NCBI RefSeq assembly: GCF_001659725.1
Contig: NZ_CP015922.1
Location: forward strand, 744,001-808,000
DNA length: 64,000 bases
DNA from: Polynucleobacter wuianus
GTDB lineage: Bacteria > Pseudomonadota > Gammaproteobacteria > Burkholderiales > Burkholderiaceae
Direction: 5' to 3'
This document shows, piece by piece, positions 56,144 to 64,000 of the stretch. Each line of letters opens with the position of its first letter. The stretch's first letter is position 1. Under the pieces are notes generated by a model. That model was not told the origin of the DNA and ran no database searches. It saw nothing but the letters and a program-made list of their open reading frames with translations. The position numbers were made by a program, and so were the translations under genes.

Positions 56144-56877
56144 AGCCAGTGGGTTAGGATGTTCTTATCAAAATTCCAAGGTTTTTCAATATTAGATTGA
56201 TTTAGAGATGTTTGCAGTTGATGCAAAAATTCCGTTCTAGAGATAGGCGCAGCCCCTAAAGAGGATAGGTGGGCAGTTTCCTGTTGGCAATCAATCATGA
56301 CCACCTCATTTTGAATGCACCAGGCACTCAGGGCAGCGAGTGCCATTTTGGAGGCATTTGGTTTGCGGCTAAACATTGACTCTCCAAAAACCATGCCACC
56401 TAAAGCAACACAGTAAAGACCGCCAATCAGCTCACCATTTTCTGCCAAGGCAATGCTATGGGCATGACCTTGCTCATGAATGGTGGTGTAAGCATCCATA
56501 ATTTCATGGGTAATCCAAGTGCCGTCTTGATCTTTGCGCGAACTGGTCGCGCAAGCGCGAATCACTTCACCAAAATTCTGATCGACCAATAGTTGACTTT
56601 GGGTATCTTGGCAAAAATGGCGAATGTTTTTTCTAAGGGACTCACTGCACTTAAAGTGATTAGGCTTTAAAACCATGCGCGGATCTGGAGACCACCATAA
56701 AACGGGTTGCTTATCTGAGTACCAGGGAAAAATTCCTAGTCGATAGGCCTGGAGTAATTGACCTGGATAGATGCGCTCGCTAACCACAATGAGCCCAGGA
56801 ACACTGGAATCTGGATCGGCGCAAAGCAAAGGATTTGGAAAGACATCGTGCGGTCCTAGCCAAGTAATTTGACTCAT
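56140..56877 (-). CDS. aat: Leucyl/phenylalanyl-tRNA-protein transferase
   Basis: Aat adds Leu or Phe to proteins with N-terminal Lys or Arg in the N-end rule pathway. The 245-residue protein contains [30 protein letters not shown], the [20 protein letters not shown] core and [19 protein letters not shown], all typical. Length is normal. It overlaps bpt by 4 bp and follows the nudix gene by 9 bp. Confidence 0.96.
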   Translation of the reverse strand: MSQITWLGPHDVFPNPLLCADPDSSVPGLIVVSERIYPGQLLQAYRLGIFPWYSDKQPVLWWSPDPRMVLKPNHFKCSESLRKNIRHFCQDTQSQLLVDQNFGEVIRACATSSRKDQDGTWITHEIMDAYTTIHEQGHAHSIALAENGELIGGLYCVALGGMVFGESMFSRKPNASKMALAALSAWCIQNEVVMIDCQQETAHLSSLGAAPISRTEFLHQLQTSLNQSNIEKPWNFDKNILTHWL

Positions 56878-56886
56878 GTGAGGCGA

Positions 56887-57441
56887 TCAAATTCTTTCGG
56901 AGGGCAAAACATCCCGACTCCGCACGTGAAACTCACCACTCAATACACCTGCAGCGCGATCAGCAAAAAACCACTCTAAGGTTTGCTTCACTGTTGGGAA
57001 GGCTAATTCCCCCCAAGGAATTTCATGTTCATGAAAGAGGGCAACTTCAAGACTTTCTTCGCCAGCACTAAATTCTGGGTAAGCCATGGTGGCTAGATAG
57101 AACATGTGAACTTGTTCTGCATGTGGCACATTGAGCAATGAGTAGAGCGGACCAACCCTTACAACCGCGCCTGCTTCTTCAAGAGTTTCTCTGGCAGCGC
57201 CATGACTAGTGCTCTCACCCAATTCCATAAATCCCGCAGGAAGGGTCCAATAACCATGGCGAGGTTCTATTGCACGACGACATAACAACACTTGATCGCC
57301 ATATACCGGAATGCTACCCACAACATTTCTTGGGTTTTGATAATGAATGCTGCCGCAGGCTTCGCAGACATGACGCTCGCGAGAATCATCCGCGGGAATT
57401 TTGATAGTTAAAATGGCTGCGCAGTTGGGGCAAAACTTCAT
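56887..57441 (-). CDS. NUDIX hydrolase with N-terminal zinc ribbon
   Basis: The 184-residue protein begins MKFCPNCAAIL and has a second pair in HVCEACGSIHYQNPR, giving a four-Cys zinc ribbon as in NudC (NADH pyrophosphatase). The Nudix box is complete: GFMELGES, then seven residues to RETLEEAGAVV (G-x5-E-x7-REUXEEXGU). It lacks the long N-terminal domain of NudC, and is close to the short ADP-ribose/NADH-type group found in this position in Burkholderiales. Exact substrate unknown. It lies 9 bp after pabBC and 9 bp before aat. Confidence 0.9.
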   Translation of the reverse strand: MKFCPNCAAILTIKIPADDSRERHVCEACGSIHYQNPRNVVGSIPVYGDQVLLCRRAIEPRHGYWTLPAGFMELGESTSHGAARETLEEAGAVVRVGPLYSLLNVPHAEQVHMFYLATMAYPEFSAGEESLEVALFHEHEIPWGELAFPTVKQTLEWFFADRAAGVLSGEFHVRSRDVLPSERI

Positions 57442-57450
57442 GCAAGCTTT

Positions 57451-59274
57451 CTAAAAGTGGGCTTTGATAGCGCCTCGTAAGGCATTGCTAAGCATAATCT
57501 CATCAGCAATTGAAACATCTTTAATAGTCAGGTTGGCTTCACGGGCATTAAATTTTGGGTCGGCTAGTAATGCGGCGCGCATCACCCCAGGTAATAGACC
57601 TGCAGATACTGGTGGGGTGAGCCATTTGGAGTCCCCCTTAGGCTTAATGAATACGCTGGTCCTGCCACCTTCTGTCACAAAGCCTTGCTCATTGACAAAT
57701 AAGGCATCAAAGCCGCCGAGTTTGACTGCTGCTTGCCAAGCAGCATCGTAAAGACTGCGATGACTCACTTTATGACGAAGCAAGGGGTTACCAGATTGCA
57801 TTGTGCAGTCGCCAGTGAGGATATCGTTGGCCCAAAAAATCTTTACTGAATCTTCTAAGGGATCCAGAACCCCAGTCGAGGTAGCAAGCCCACCATCTTG
57901 CGCAAGATCAAGCCGTAATCTGTATGCAAAGCTTTGTTCAAGAGAGTTGCAAGTTTCAAGAACGATTTTTTTTGTCTTGGCTCTATCAAAAGCAATTCCT
58001 AAAGCCAGGGCCGATGACTGCAAACGATCTAAATGTTGCTCTAATCGCTGTGGTGAACCATTTATTACTGCAATCGTTTCAAATAAACCTGTGGCGCTTG
58101 GAAGATTCATTAAGAATGCAGATTTAATTTGACATTCCTGCCACTCTTGCTGCGCATTTGAGTCAATCGTAATACCGGCGCCAACCCCCAGCGTAAAGGT
58201 GAGGGTATCTGTAGCCTCTTTAGCTTGAATTTCAACAGTCCTAATGGGTACGCTAAATGCAAAGTCACCATTAGGATCAAGCCATCCTAAGGCGCCACAA
58301 TAATAGCTGCGATCTTCCGGTTCAAGTTCCTGAATAATCTCCATACTGCGCTTTTTGGGAGCTCCGGTTACTGAGCCACACGGAAATACTGCGCCCAAAA
58401 CATCGCTTAAGGTGATCTCTGGTTTTGCTTGCCCTTGCACAGTAGAGGTCATTTGTAAAACATCACCATGTCTTGCTACTTCAAATAAATTGGGAACAGT
58501 GACGGTATTGGGTAATGAAATACGGCTCAGATCGTTTCGTAACAAATCCACGATCATGACATTTTCAGCCTGATTCTTTGGATCATCTGATAAAGAGCTA
58601 GCGGCATCTGATAGTGCGCTAGCCGTACCCTTCATTGGCATTGCCTTGAGTAGATCACCTTTACGCTCAATAAAAAGTTCGGGCGATTGTGACAGCAGGT
58701 AATGTGAGTCTTGTTCTATGTATGCCCCAAAGCGACCAGGCTGGCGCTCGCGTAGCCTGTTGTAAAGGGCTAGTGGAGCGCCGTAAGTTTTTCCAGTTAT
58801 ACGATAAGTATGATTGATCTGATAGGTATCGCCATTACGAATATATTCCTGGATCTTGGCGATATCAGCAACAAACTGTGCCTTTGTAATAGATTCGTGT
58901 AGATCAGATATGCCAGCTATTTTTTCGAAGTCCTTAAGCTTGTTAAGCTCTTGAGTAATGCATTGCTCAACATCTTCCTTGGATAACTTCTGAAAACTGT
59001 TAAATGACCAAGCCTCAATAAGCGCATGAGGGCTACCCTTTACCGTTCTTTGGGGAAGTTTGTGAATCAATCTACCCATTTCATAAGCAAAGGCAGCAAC
59101 AACATACTGACCTTTGTTCAGAGCTTGGGATATCTCATCTAAACATTTTTGAATAGAAGAGCGATCAACTAATTCATTGCCGCTCGGCAATATGTACCAG
59201 TACTGCAGTGGTGCTTCATACAGTCGACTGGTTGGAGTGGCCGCCGTGCTTTGCGCGTCATCGAGCAAAATCAT
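57451..59274 (-). CDS. pabB: Fused aminodeoxychorismate synthase component I and aminodeoxychorismate lyase
   Basis: The 607-residue protein joins two steps of p-aminobenzoate (folate) synthesis. Residues about 1-385 form the chorismate-binding PabB part: QYIRNGDTYQINHTYR, the catalytic-Lys motif MPMKGTAS, DLLRNDLSRIS, FPCGSVTGAPKKRSMEII and YYCGALGWLDPNGDFAFSV. Residues about 395-607 are a PLP-dependent PabC-type domain (VINGSPQRLEQHLDRLQSSA, LFVNEQGFVTEGGRTSVFI, PPVSAGLLPGVMRAALL). Such PabB-PabC fusions occur in several betaproteobacteria. The glutamine amidotransferase PabA is not in the window. It follows the ppi gene by 14 bp. Confidence 0.93.
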   Translation of the reverse strand: MILLDDAQSTAATPTSRLYEAPLQYWYILPSGNELVDRSSIQKCLDEISQALNKGQYVVAAFAYEMGRLIHKLPQRTVKGSPHALIEAWSFNSFQKLSKEDVEQCITQELNKLKDFEKIAGISDLHESITKAQFVADIAKIQEYIRNGDTYQINHTYRITGKTYGAPLALYNRLRERQPGRFGAYIEQDSHYLLSQSPELFIERKGDLLKAMPMKGTASALSDAASSLSDDPKNQAENVMIVDLLRNDLSRISLPNTVTVPNLFEVARHGDVLQMTSTVQGQAKPEITLSDVLGAVFPCGSVTGAPKKRSMEIIQELEPEDRSYYCGALGWLDPNGDFAFSVPIRTVEIQAKEATDTLTFTLGVGAGITIDSNAQQEWQECQIKSAFLMNLPSATGLFETIAVINGSPQRLEQHLDRLQSSALALGIAFDRAKTKKIVLETCNSLEQSFAYRLRLDLAQDGGLATSTGVLDPLEDSVKIFWANDILTGDCTMQSGNPLLRHKVSHRSLYDAAWQAAVKLGGFDALFVNEQGFVTEGGRTSVFIKPKGDSKWLTPPVSAGLLPGVMRAALLADPKFNAREANLTIKDVSIADEIMLSNALRGAIKAHF

Positions 59275-59288
59275 GGCGGCTGGTCTAA

Positions 59289-59864
59289 TTATTTGAGAAT
59301 GGAGGCAGATTCAATCACAACTGCCTTGGTCGGCACATCAGCCATTCTGCCCATACGTGGCGCAGGTGCAACCATGGTCGGCACTTTGCGAATGGCATCA
59401 ATCGTTTGTGTACCAGAGATGACTTTGCCAAATACAGTGTAGCCATTGCCCATAGCATTAGGATAGTTAAGGCCCTCGTTATCTTTTACGTTAATGAAAA
59501 ACTGCGCGGTAGCAGAATCTGGGTCGGAAGTGCGCGCCATCGCAATGGTGTAAGTATTATTCTTAAGACCATTGTTAGCTTCTGATACAACCGGTGCATC
59601 GGTTGGTTTTTGCATGAGGTCGGGAGTAAAACCACCACCTTGAATCATGAAGCCATCAATCACGCGATGAAAAATAGTGCCGTTATAAAAACCGCTTTTT
59701 ACATAGTTCAAAAAGTTGGCTGTTGTTTTAGGTGCCTTGACATCATCGAGCTCTACAACAAAACTACCCATATTGGTCTTAAATTCGACTTTAGGGCCTG
59801 CCATAACAGCTTGGCAGGCAAAGCAGCTGGCGATGAGAACGATACTGACAAAAAGTTTACGCAT
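59289..59864 (-). CDS. ppiA: Periplasmic cyclophilin-type peptidyl-prolyl isomerase
   Basis: The 191-residue protein has a signal peptide (about 1-22, CQAVMA|GP) and a bacterial cyclophilin domain: TTANFLNYVKSGFYNGTIFH, RVIDGFMIQGGGFT, MARTSDPDSATAQFFINV and GYTVFGKVISGTQTIDAI. It catalyses cis-trans isomerisation of proline bonds in periplasmic proteins. It is the first gene of the minus-strand run leading to pyrD. Confidence 0.93.
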   Translation of the reverse strand: MRKLFVSIVLIASCFACQAVMAGPKVEFKTNMGSFVVELDDVKAPKTTANFLNYVKSGFYNGTIFHRVIDGFMIQGGGFTPDLMQKPTDAPVVSEANNGLKNNTYTIAMARTSDPDSATAQFFINVKDNEGLNYPNAMGNGYTVFGKVISGTQTIDAIRKVPTMVAPAPRMGRMADVPTKAVVIESASILK

Positions 59865-59904
59865 GATGGCTCCTGGATCTATTGTTATTAAGAAGATTGT
59901 ATTG

Positions 59905-60534
59905 CTAGGGAATTAAGCCGTTAGGGATGCTGCCAGCATAGGCGTAAGAAGCTTCCTCAAACATCCCTGGTCTAGCGAGATAGTCGAGAACCCAGTCAAT
60001 CGTATCAACGCCCCAAAAGCAATGTTGATGAACGATCAAGGCTGGCACACCAAATGCACCCGCAGATTTTGCTTGATTGGTATTGTTAATGAGTTGTGCC
60101 TTGACCTCGGGACAGTCTGGTTTAGCGGTGTCGGCCGGTAACCCTAAGTAGAGACAAAACTCAGACCAAGACAGGTTGGGATCTTTGCCTTCTACCCAAA
60201 CATAATCAAAAGCGCGTTCAAGCATAGACCAATCAGCATTTTTCTCTACGAGTAATCGTTGGGGTGCAACCGTCATGAATGGGTGGTGCTCTGGAAGCCG
60301 AAAGGGGATGCCTAACTTTTCTGCTTGCCATACACAAAACTGATAAGTATGAGGACGTTTTGCAGCAACTTCACCGGGCCCTTTATTCTCTGCAGCCCTG
60401 AGTAGTCCACCCAATAGGATGGGAACGGGGGTGATCTCTAATTTTTTCTCAAGACGTTGGCGTTGCTTAATGTATAGGTAAGCAAATGGAGAAACGATGT
60501 CGTAATAAAAGGTAGCTGGTATCTTGGCGCTCAT
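59905..60534 (-). CDS. 2-Hydroxychromene-2-carboxylate isomerase family (kappa-GST/DsbA fold)
   Basis: The 209-residue protein starts with FYYDIVSPFAYLYIKQ, where Ser of SPFAY replaces the DsbA CxxC as in HCCA isomerases and kappa-class GSTs, and has GVPALIVHQHCFWGVDTIDW near the C-terminus. The family includes the naphthalene-pathway isomerase, but chromosomal single copies without naphthalene genes, as here, have unknown substrates; they use glutathione. It is 18 bp after rarA. Confidence 0.88.
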   Translation of the reverse strand: MSAKIPATFYYDIVSPFAYLYIKQRQRLEKKLEITPVPILLGGLLRAAENKGPGEVAAKRPHTYQFCVWQAEKLGIPFRLPEHHPFMTVAPQRLLVEKNADWSMLERAFDYVWVEGKDPNLSWSEFCLYLGLPADTAKPDCPEVKAQLINNTNQAKSAGAFGVPALIVHQHCFWGVDTIDWVLDYLARPGMFEEASYAYAGSIPNGLIP

Positions 60535-60552
60535 TTTGAATACCTCTAGGAT

Positions 60553-61866
60553 CTATTTCTTTTGATGCTCAGCATCAAGTTGGCGCAAAAAGGCCATCTT
60601 TTCTTTTATCTGAGTCTCTAAGCCGCGCTCAACTGGCTCATACCAATGCGGCTGCGCCATGCCCTCAGGCAAATAAGATTCACCAGCAGCATAACCATGA
60701 GGCTCATCATGCGCATAGCGATATTCTTTGCCGTGACCAAGCTCTTTCATGAGTTTGGTTGGTGCGTTGCGAAGATGGTTGGGTACGGGTTTAGATTGGT
60801 CATTGGCAACATACGCGCGCGCAGCATTAAACGCTTTGTAGCTAGCATTGCTTTTGGATGCTACTGCCAAATAAACAACCGCTTGTCCTAAAGCAAGCTC
60901 ACCCTCTGGTGAACCCAGTCTTTCAAAGGTGAGGGCAGCATCGTTGGCTAACTGCATTGCACGCGGATCAGCAAGACCAATATCTTCCCAGGCCATCCGA
61001 ATAATGCGACGCGCTAAATAGCGTGGATCGGCTCCACCATCGAGCATGCGGCAAAACCAATACAGTGCTGCATCAGGGTCAGACCCCCTGACGGACTTAT
61101 GTAGGGCTGAGATTTGGTCATAGAACTGATCGCCACCTTTGTCAAAGCGCCTTGCTTGCACGGTGAGCGCATTTTCAATAAACGCTTGATCAACCACTTT
61201 GACTGATGAGTTAGGTGCGAGGACTGCATTACGTACCTGCTCAACTAAATTCAGGAGACGACGTGCATCACCATCAGCATTGTTAATGAGTGCATCAATC
61301 GCTGTTGCATCAAACTGAATATCTGGCATAGCATATTGATGAGCGCGCTCAAATAATTGCTTCAATTCATCAGCATTGAGAGACTTTAGGACGTAAACCT
61401 GTGCACGCGAGAGTAGAGCAGAGTTCACTTCAAAGGAGGGATTTTCGGTGGTAGCTCCGATGAAGGTGAATAAGCCTGACTCCACATGAGGCAATAAGGC
61501 ATCTTGCTGGCTCTTATTAAAGCGATGGATCTCATCCACAAACAAAATGGTTTGTTTGCCGTATTGCGCCATATTTTGTTGGGCTTGTTCTATCGCTTCC
61601 CGAATTTCTTTTACACCAGCCAGAACTGCAGAGATGGCGAAGAATTCACGGTCAAAGGCTTTGGCAGAGAGGCGAGCAAGGGTGGTTTTACCAACGCCTG
61701 GAGGCCCCCACAAGATCATAGAGTGTGGCTTACCAGAGGCAAAAGCTAGGTTGAGAGGTTTACCTGCTGCTAATAAATGAGTCTGCCCAATGACTTCCTC
61801 AATCAATTTTGGGCGTAGTGCTTCCGCTAAAGGTGGCGGTGGAGTGCTATCAAAGAGACCGCTCAT
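60553..61866 (-). CDS. rarA: Replication-associated recombination protein RarA (MgsA)
   Basis: A clamp-loader-like AAA+ ATPase acting at stalled replication forks. The 437-residue protein has [20 protein letters not shown] at the N-terminus, Walker [13 protein letters not shown] (about 53-64), Walker [21 protein letters not shown] and sensor 1 [20 protein letters not shown], then the tetramerisation part with [19 protein letters not shown]. Length is normal. It starts 4 bp after the DUF3429 gene. Confidence 0.96.
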   Translation of the reverse strand: MSGLFDSTPPPPLAEALRPKLIEEVIGQTHLLAAGKPLNLAFASGKPHSMILWGPPGVGKTTLARLSAKAFDREFFAISAVLAGVKEIREAIEQAQQNMAQYGKQTILFVDEIHRFNKSQQDALLPHVESGLFTFIGATTENPSFEVNSALLSRAQVYVLKSLNADELKQLFERAHQYAMPDIQFDATAIDALINNADGDARRLLNLVEQVRNAVLAPNSSVKVVDQAFIENALTVQARRFDKGGDQFYDQISALHKSVRGSDPDAALYWFCRMLDGGADPRYLARRIIRMAWEDIGLADPRAMQLANDAALTFERLGSPEGELALGQAVVYLAVASKSNASYKAFNAARAYVANDQSKPVPNHLRNAPTKLMKELGHGKEYRYAHDEPHGYAAGESYLPEGMAQPHWYEPVERGLETQIKEKMAFLRQLDAEHQKK

Positions 61867-61870
61867 TCAA

Positions 61871-62362
61871 TTAGGCTTGAATGAAAAGAATCACAATGGC
61901 AGCCCAAGCGAGACAAGCGCCTGCAACATACGTTAAGCGATTACGCATCACCATAAATGCCAAACGTGCAGCTTCATCAGAAAAATAGTAGTTATAAGTA
62001 TTTTGATCAATATTGCGCTGAATGATTAGGGTAGACGCCATGATCAATAAACCCAGTGGAATATAGATATGTAAAGCTACCCAAGCTACTAGGGCGGGGA
62101 TAACGCCCCAAATCCATGCATTGCGATCAATCCAACGATCTCCACTAGGCGCTTTACCAAGAGTTTGCAAACTTGCACCCCAATGTAATGCGCCCATGAA
62201 TGAAGTGATTACTGCGCCGTAACCAGCCAAAGACTCTGCGCTGAGGTAATTCAAGGGTGTAGGAGCAAGCTGAACTAGTAGTGCCAGTCCCACAAAAGGA
62301 ATGAGACCTGCATATCCAAGCTTAAGGACAAGTGGTGTAATAGGATTGGTACTTGAGTTCAC
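61871..62362 (-). CDS. DUF3429 family membrane protein
   Basis: The 163-residue protein has about five hydrophobic segments (LGYAGLIPFVGLALLVQLA, YGAVITSFMGALHWGASL, IWGVIPALVAWVALHIYI and two more). The GALHWG sequence is the DUF3429 hallmark. No function is established. It lies between the hydroxyacyl-CoA dehydrogenase gene and rarA, with gaps of 34 and 4 bp. Confidence 0.82.
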   Translation of the reverse strand: MNSSTNPITPLVLKLGYAGLIPFVGLALLVQLAPTPLNYLSAESLAGYGAVITSFMGALHWGASLQTLGKAPSGDRWIDRNAWIWGVIPALVAWVALHIYIPLGLLIMASTLIIQRNIDQNTYNYYFSDEAARLAFMVMRNRLTYVAGACLAWAAIVILFIQA

Positions 62363-62396
62363 GTGAGCTTTGGGTGTTGAGTTGAATCAATAGAAA

Positions 62397-63251
62397 TTAT
62401 TTATCGTAGGTGTAAACGCCGCGACCTGTTTTGCGTCCCAGGTAGCCTGCTGCAACCATTTCGCGCAAGAGTGGGCAAGGGCGATATTTAGAGTCACTGA
62501 AGTTCTCAAAATATACTTCCATCACTGCGAGGCACGTATCCAAACCAATGAGGTCGGCTAAAGCGAGTGGGCCAATCGGTTGGTTACAGCCAAGTTTCAT
62601 CCCGGCATCGATATCTTCTGGACTGGCTAAACCTTCTGAGAGCACAAAGAAGGCCTCGTTGATCATCGGTAACAAAATACGGTTCACCACAAAGCCTGGT
62701 GAATTTTTCACAGTAATAGGCTCTTTACCAACGCGTTTGGCCATTTCAATAATGGCGGCATGTGTTTCATCGCTAGTTTGTAAGCCGCGAATCACCTCAA
62801 CCAGCGCCATCAAGGGTGGCGGGTTAAAGAAGTGCATACCAATAAAGCGCGCTGGATTTGAATCGAGTGCCGCCAACTTGGTAATGGATAGCGATGAGGT
62901 ATTAGTAGCAATGATGGTGTCTTTGCTCACAATCTCGTCAACTTGCTTGAGAATTTTTTCTTTGATAGCTTGATTCTCAGTGGCAGCTTCAATCACAAGA
63001 CCTAGCCCTTTGAAATCCGCGTAAGAAGTGCTCCCTTTAATGCGCTTGAGGGTGTCCTCCTTAGCTTCTGGTGTAAGCGTTTCTTTTTTCACAAGGCGAT
63101 CTAAGCTTTTGCTAATTTGATCAAGACCGCGTTGCACGGTAGCTTCATTGATATCAACCATGACAACATCTAGACCAGCAACAGCGCACACTTGTGCAAT
63201 GCCATTACCCATGGTGCCTGCACCAATTACACCAACTGACTGAATCTTCAT
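62397..63251 (-). CDS. 3-Hydroxybutyryl-CoA dehydrogenase
   Basis: It oxidises or forms 3-hydroxyacyl-CoA with NAD(P), linked here to fatty acid or butyrate/PHB metabolism. From the ATG at 63251 (ribosome site AAGGAA) it has 284 residues, typical for the stand-alone enzyme. Visible: the NAD fold VGVIGAGTMGNGIAQVCA (about 5-22), TNTSSLSIT, FIGMHFFNPPPLM with catalytic His, and NSPGFVVNRILLPMINEA. The open frame extends 20 codons upstream into the GST gene but without support. The stop of the GST gene lies 1 bp upstream of this start. Confidence 0.93.
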   Translation of the reverse strand: MKIQSVGVIGAGTMGNGIAQVCAVAGLDVVMVDINEATVQRGLDQISKSLDRLVKKETLTPEAKEDTLKRIKGSTSYADFKGLGLVIEAATENQAIKEKILKQVDEIVSKDTIIATNTSSLSITKLAALDSNPARFIGMHFFNPPPLMALVEVIRGLQTSDETHAAIIEMAKRVGKEPITVKNSPGFVVNRILLPMINEAFFVLSEGLASPEDIDAGMKLGCNQPIGPLALADLIGLDTCLAVMEVYFENFSDSKYRPCPLLREMVAAGYLGRKTGRGVYTYDK

Positions 63252-63252
63252 C

Positions 63253-63993
63253 TTATTTCCTTCTTTGATACTGGGTTGATCCAAATAACTGCTCTCTAGC
63301 CTTGTCATCATGCAAGGGCTTGCGTAATGCGGTTAATACTTCGCACCCGCGTATTACGGCAGGGCGCTTACCAATCATTTCAAACCAACGTTTAAAATTG
63401 GGGTAATCGTTAATCTCAATTCCTTGATTCTTCCAATTACGGGTCCAGGGATAAATTGCCATATCGGCTATCGAATACGTTTTACCAGCCATGTAGGAAT
63501 TATCTTTCAGTTGGGTATCCAGCACTCCATATAGACGTTTTGCTTCATTGGTGTATCGATTAATAGCGTATTCAATTTTCTCAGGAGCATAGAGTCGGAA
63601 ATGGTGGTTTTGCCCAAGCATGGGGCCTAAGCCGCCCATTTGGAACATCAGCCATTGCAAGACTTCGTATTTACCTCGGGTGGTCTTTGGCAGAAACTTT
63701 CCTGTTTTAGCGGCCAAGTACAACAAGATGGCGCCAGATTCAAATACGCTAATGGGCTGCCCATCAGGCCCATGAGGATCTACAAGGGCGGGAATCTTAT
63801 TATTGGGGCTAATTTTTAAAAAGGCTTTAGCAAATTGATCACCCGCACCAATATCAATGGGATGTGCGAACCAATCTCTGCCTAAACGATAGCCACATTC
63901 TTCAAGCATGATGTGCACTTTGTGGCCATTTGGAGTGGGCCAGCTATAGACATCAATCACGTCTTTCGCTGAATGCAATTTTTTAGTAGTCAT
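63253..63993 (-). CDS. Glutathione S-transferase (Nu class, YghU/YfcG-like)
   Basis: The 246-residue protein has a thioredoxin-like domain with DVYSWPTPNGHKVHIMLEEC, SPNNKIPALVDPHGPDGQ and VFESGAILLYLAAKTG (cis-Pro and glutathione-binding Glu-Ser), and an all-helical domain with WLMFQMGGLGPMLGQNHHF and IADMAIYPWTRNW. The TPNGxK pattern fits the Nu class, which has disulfide-bond reductase activity. It is the first gene of its minus-strand run in this window, and its start lies 7 bp from the window end, so upstream context is not visible. Confidence 0.92.
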   Translation of the reverse strand: MTTKKLHSAKDVIDVYSWPTPNGHKVHIMLEECGYRLGRDWFAHPIDIGAGDQFAKAFLKISPNNKIPALVDPHGPDGQPISVFESGAILLYLAAKTGKFLPKTTRGKYEVLQWLMFQMGGLGPMLGQNHHFRLYAPEKIEYAINRYTNEAKRLYGVLDTQLKDNSYMAGKTYSIADMAIYPWTRNWKNQGIEINDYPNFKRWFEMIGKRPAVIRGCEVLTALRKPLHDDKAREQLFGSTQYQRRK

Positions 63994-64000
63994 AGGTCTC

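Overview
The window reads as a contiguous stretch of a betaproteobacterial chromosome with low-to-moderate GC. The gene orders hflK-hflC-hisZ-purA, aceE-aceF-lpdA beside a FixJ-type two-component pair, and aat-bpt-pyrD, together with protein sequences typical of Burkholderiaceae, point to a small-genome freshwater member, most likely Polynucleobacter. This assignment is from recall of gene order and sequence, not from a search. I see no rRNA operon, CRISPR array, prophage, IS element or plasmid gene. One tRNA gene is present.

Layout. 0-4 kb: hflK (3' part), hflC, hisZ, purA, all on +. 4-11 kb: malate synthase G, an orphan papain-like protein, an ion channel with an altered selectivity filter, an MFS exporter, a dienelactone hydrolase family protein, an unknown protein and the AzlCD exporter. 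11-18.5 kb: tRNA-Leu(CAG), rnr-rlmB, a DUF2892 protein, divergent tal and rpiA (pentose phosphate), the iron-trafficking protein YggX and argA. 18.5-27.2 kb: hrpA, then a tight set for the cell envelope (beta-propeller, NodB-type deacetylase, fatty acid hydroxylase family, EI24 membrane protein, molybdopterin-binding domain protein). 27.2-32.9 kb: the nitrogen operon glnA-glnL-glnG with xth and a GST, preceded by two clear NtrC-type palindromes. 32.9-39.1 kb (minus): prlC, folD, response regulator, PAS histidine kinase. 39.3-45.4 kb: the pyruvate dehydrogenase complex. 45.5-50.6 kb: an accessory island with the last two steps of a protocatechuate/gallate 4,5-cleavage pathway (LigK-like aldolase and LigJ-like hydratase) plus three solute-binding protein genes, one interrupted by a stop codon. 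50.6-54.2 kb: phasin, EamA transporter, D-Ala-D-Ala peptidase, IclR regulator. 54.3-64 kb (minus): two runs, ppi-pabBC-nudix-aat-bpt-pyrD, and GST-hydroxyacyl-CoA dehydrogenase-DUF3429-rarA-isomerase.

Most of the window is housekeeping. The points most worth a second look are: (1) NtrC (GlnG), whose sigma-54 contact loop reads GAFPGA instead of GAFTGA and whose Walker B aspartate is glycine, although its likely binding sites and a GG-N10-GC element remain upstream of glnA; (2) the island at 45.5-50.6 kb, which has lower-pathway enzymes and binding proteins but no ring-cleavage enzyme and no membrane transporter, shows two signs of decay, and is bounded by the same 27-bp terminator hairpin in opposite orientations; (3) a 31-bp imperfect inverted repeat just upstream of the aceE promoter, a candidate operator for the adjacent two-component system; (4) two AceF lipoyl domains nearly identical in protein but very different in codons. 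I did not find a convincing wholly new system; the closest candidates are the altered NtrC circuit and the partial catabolic island.
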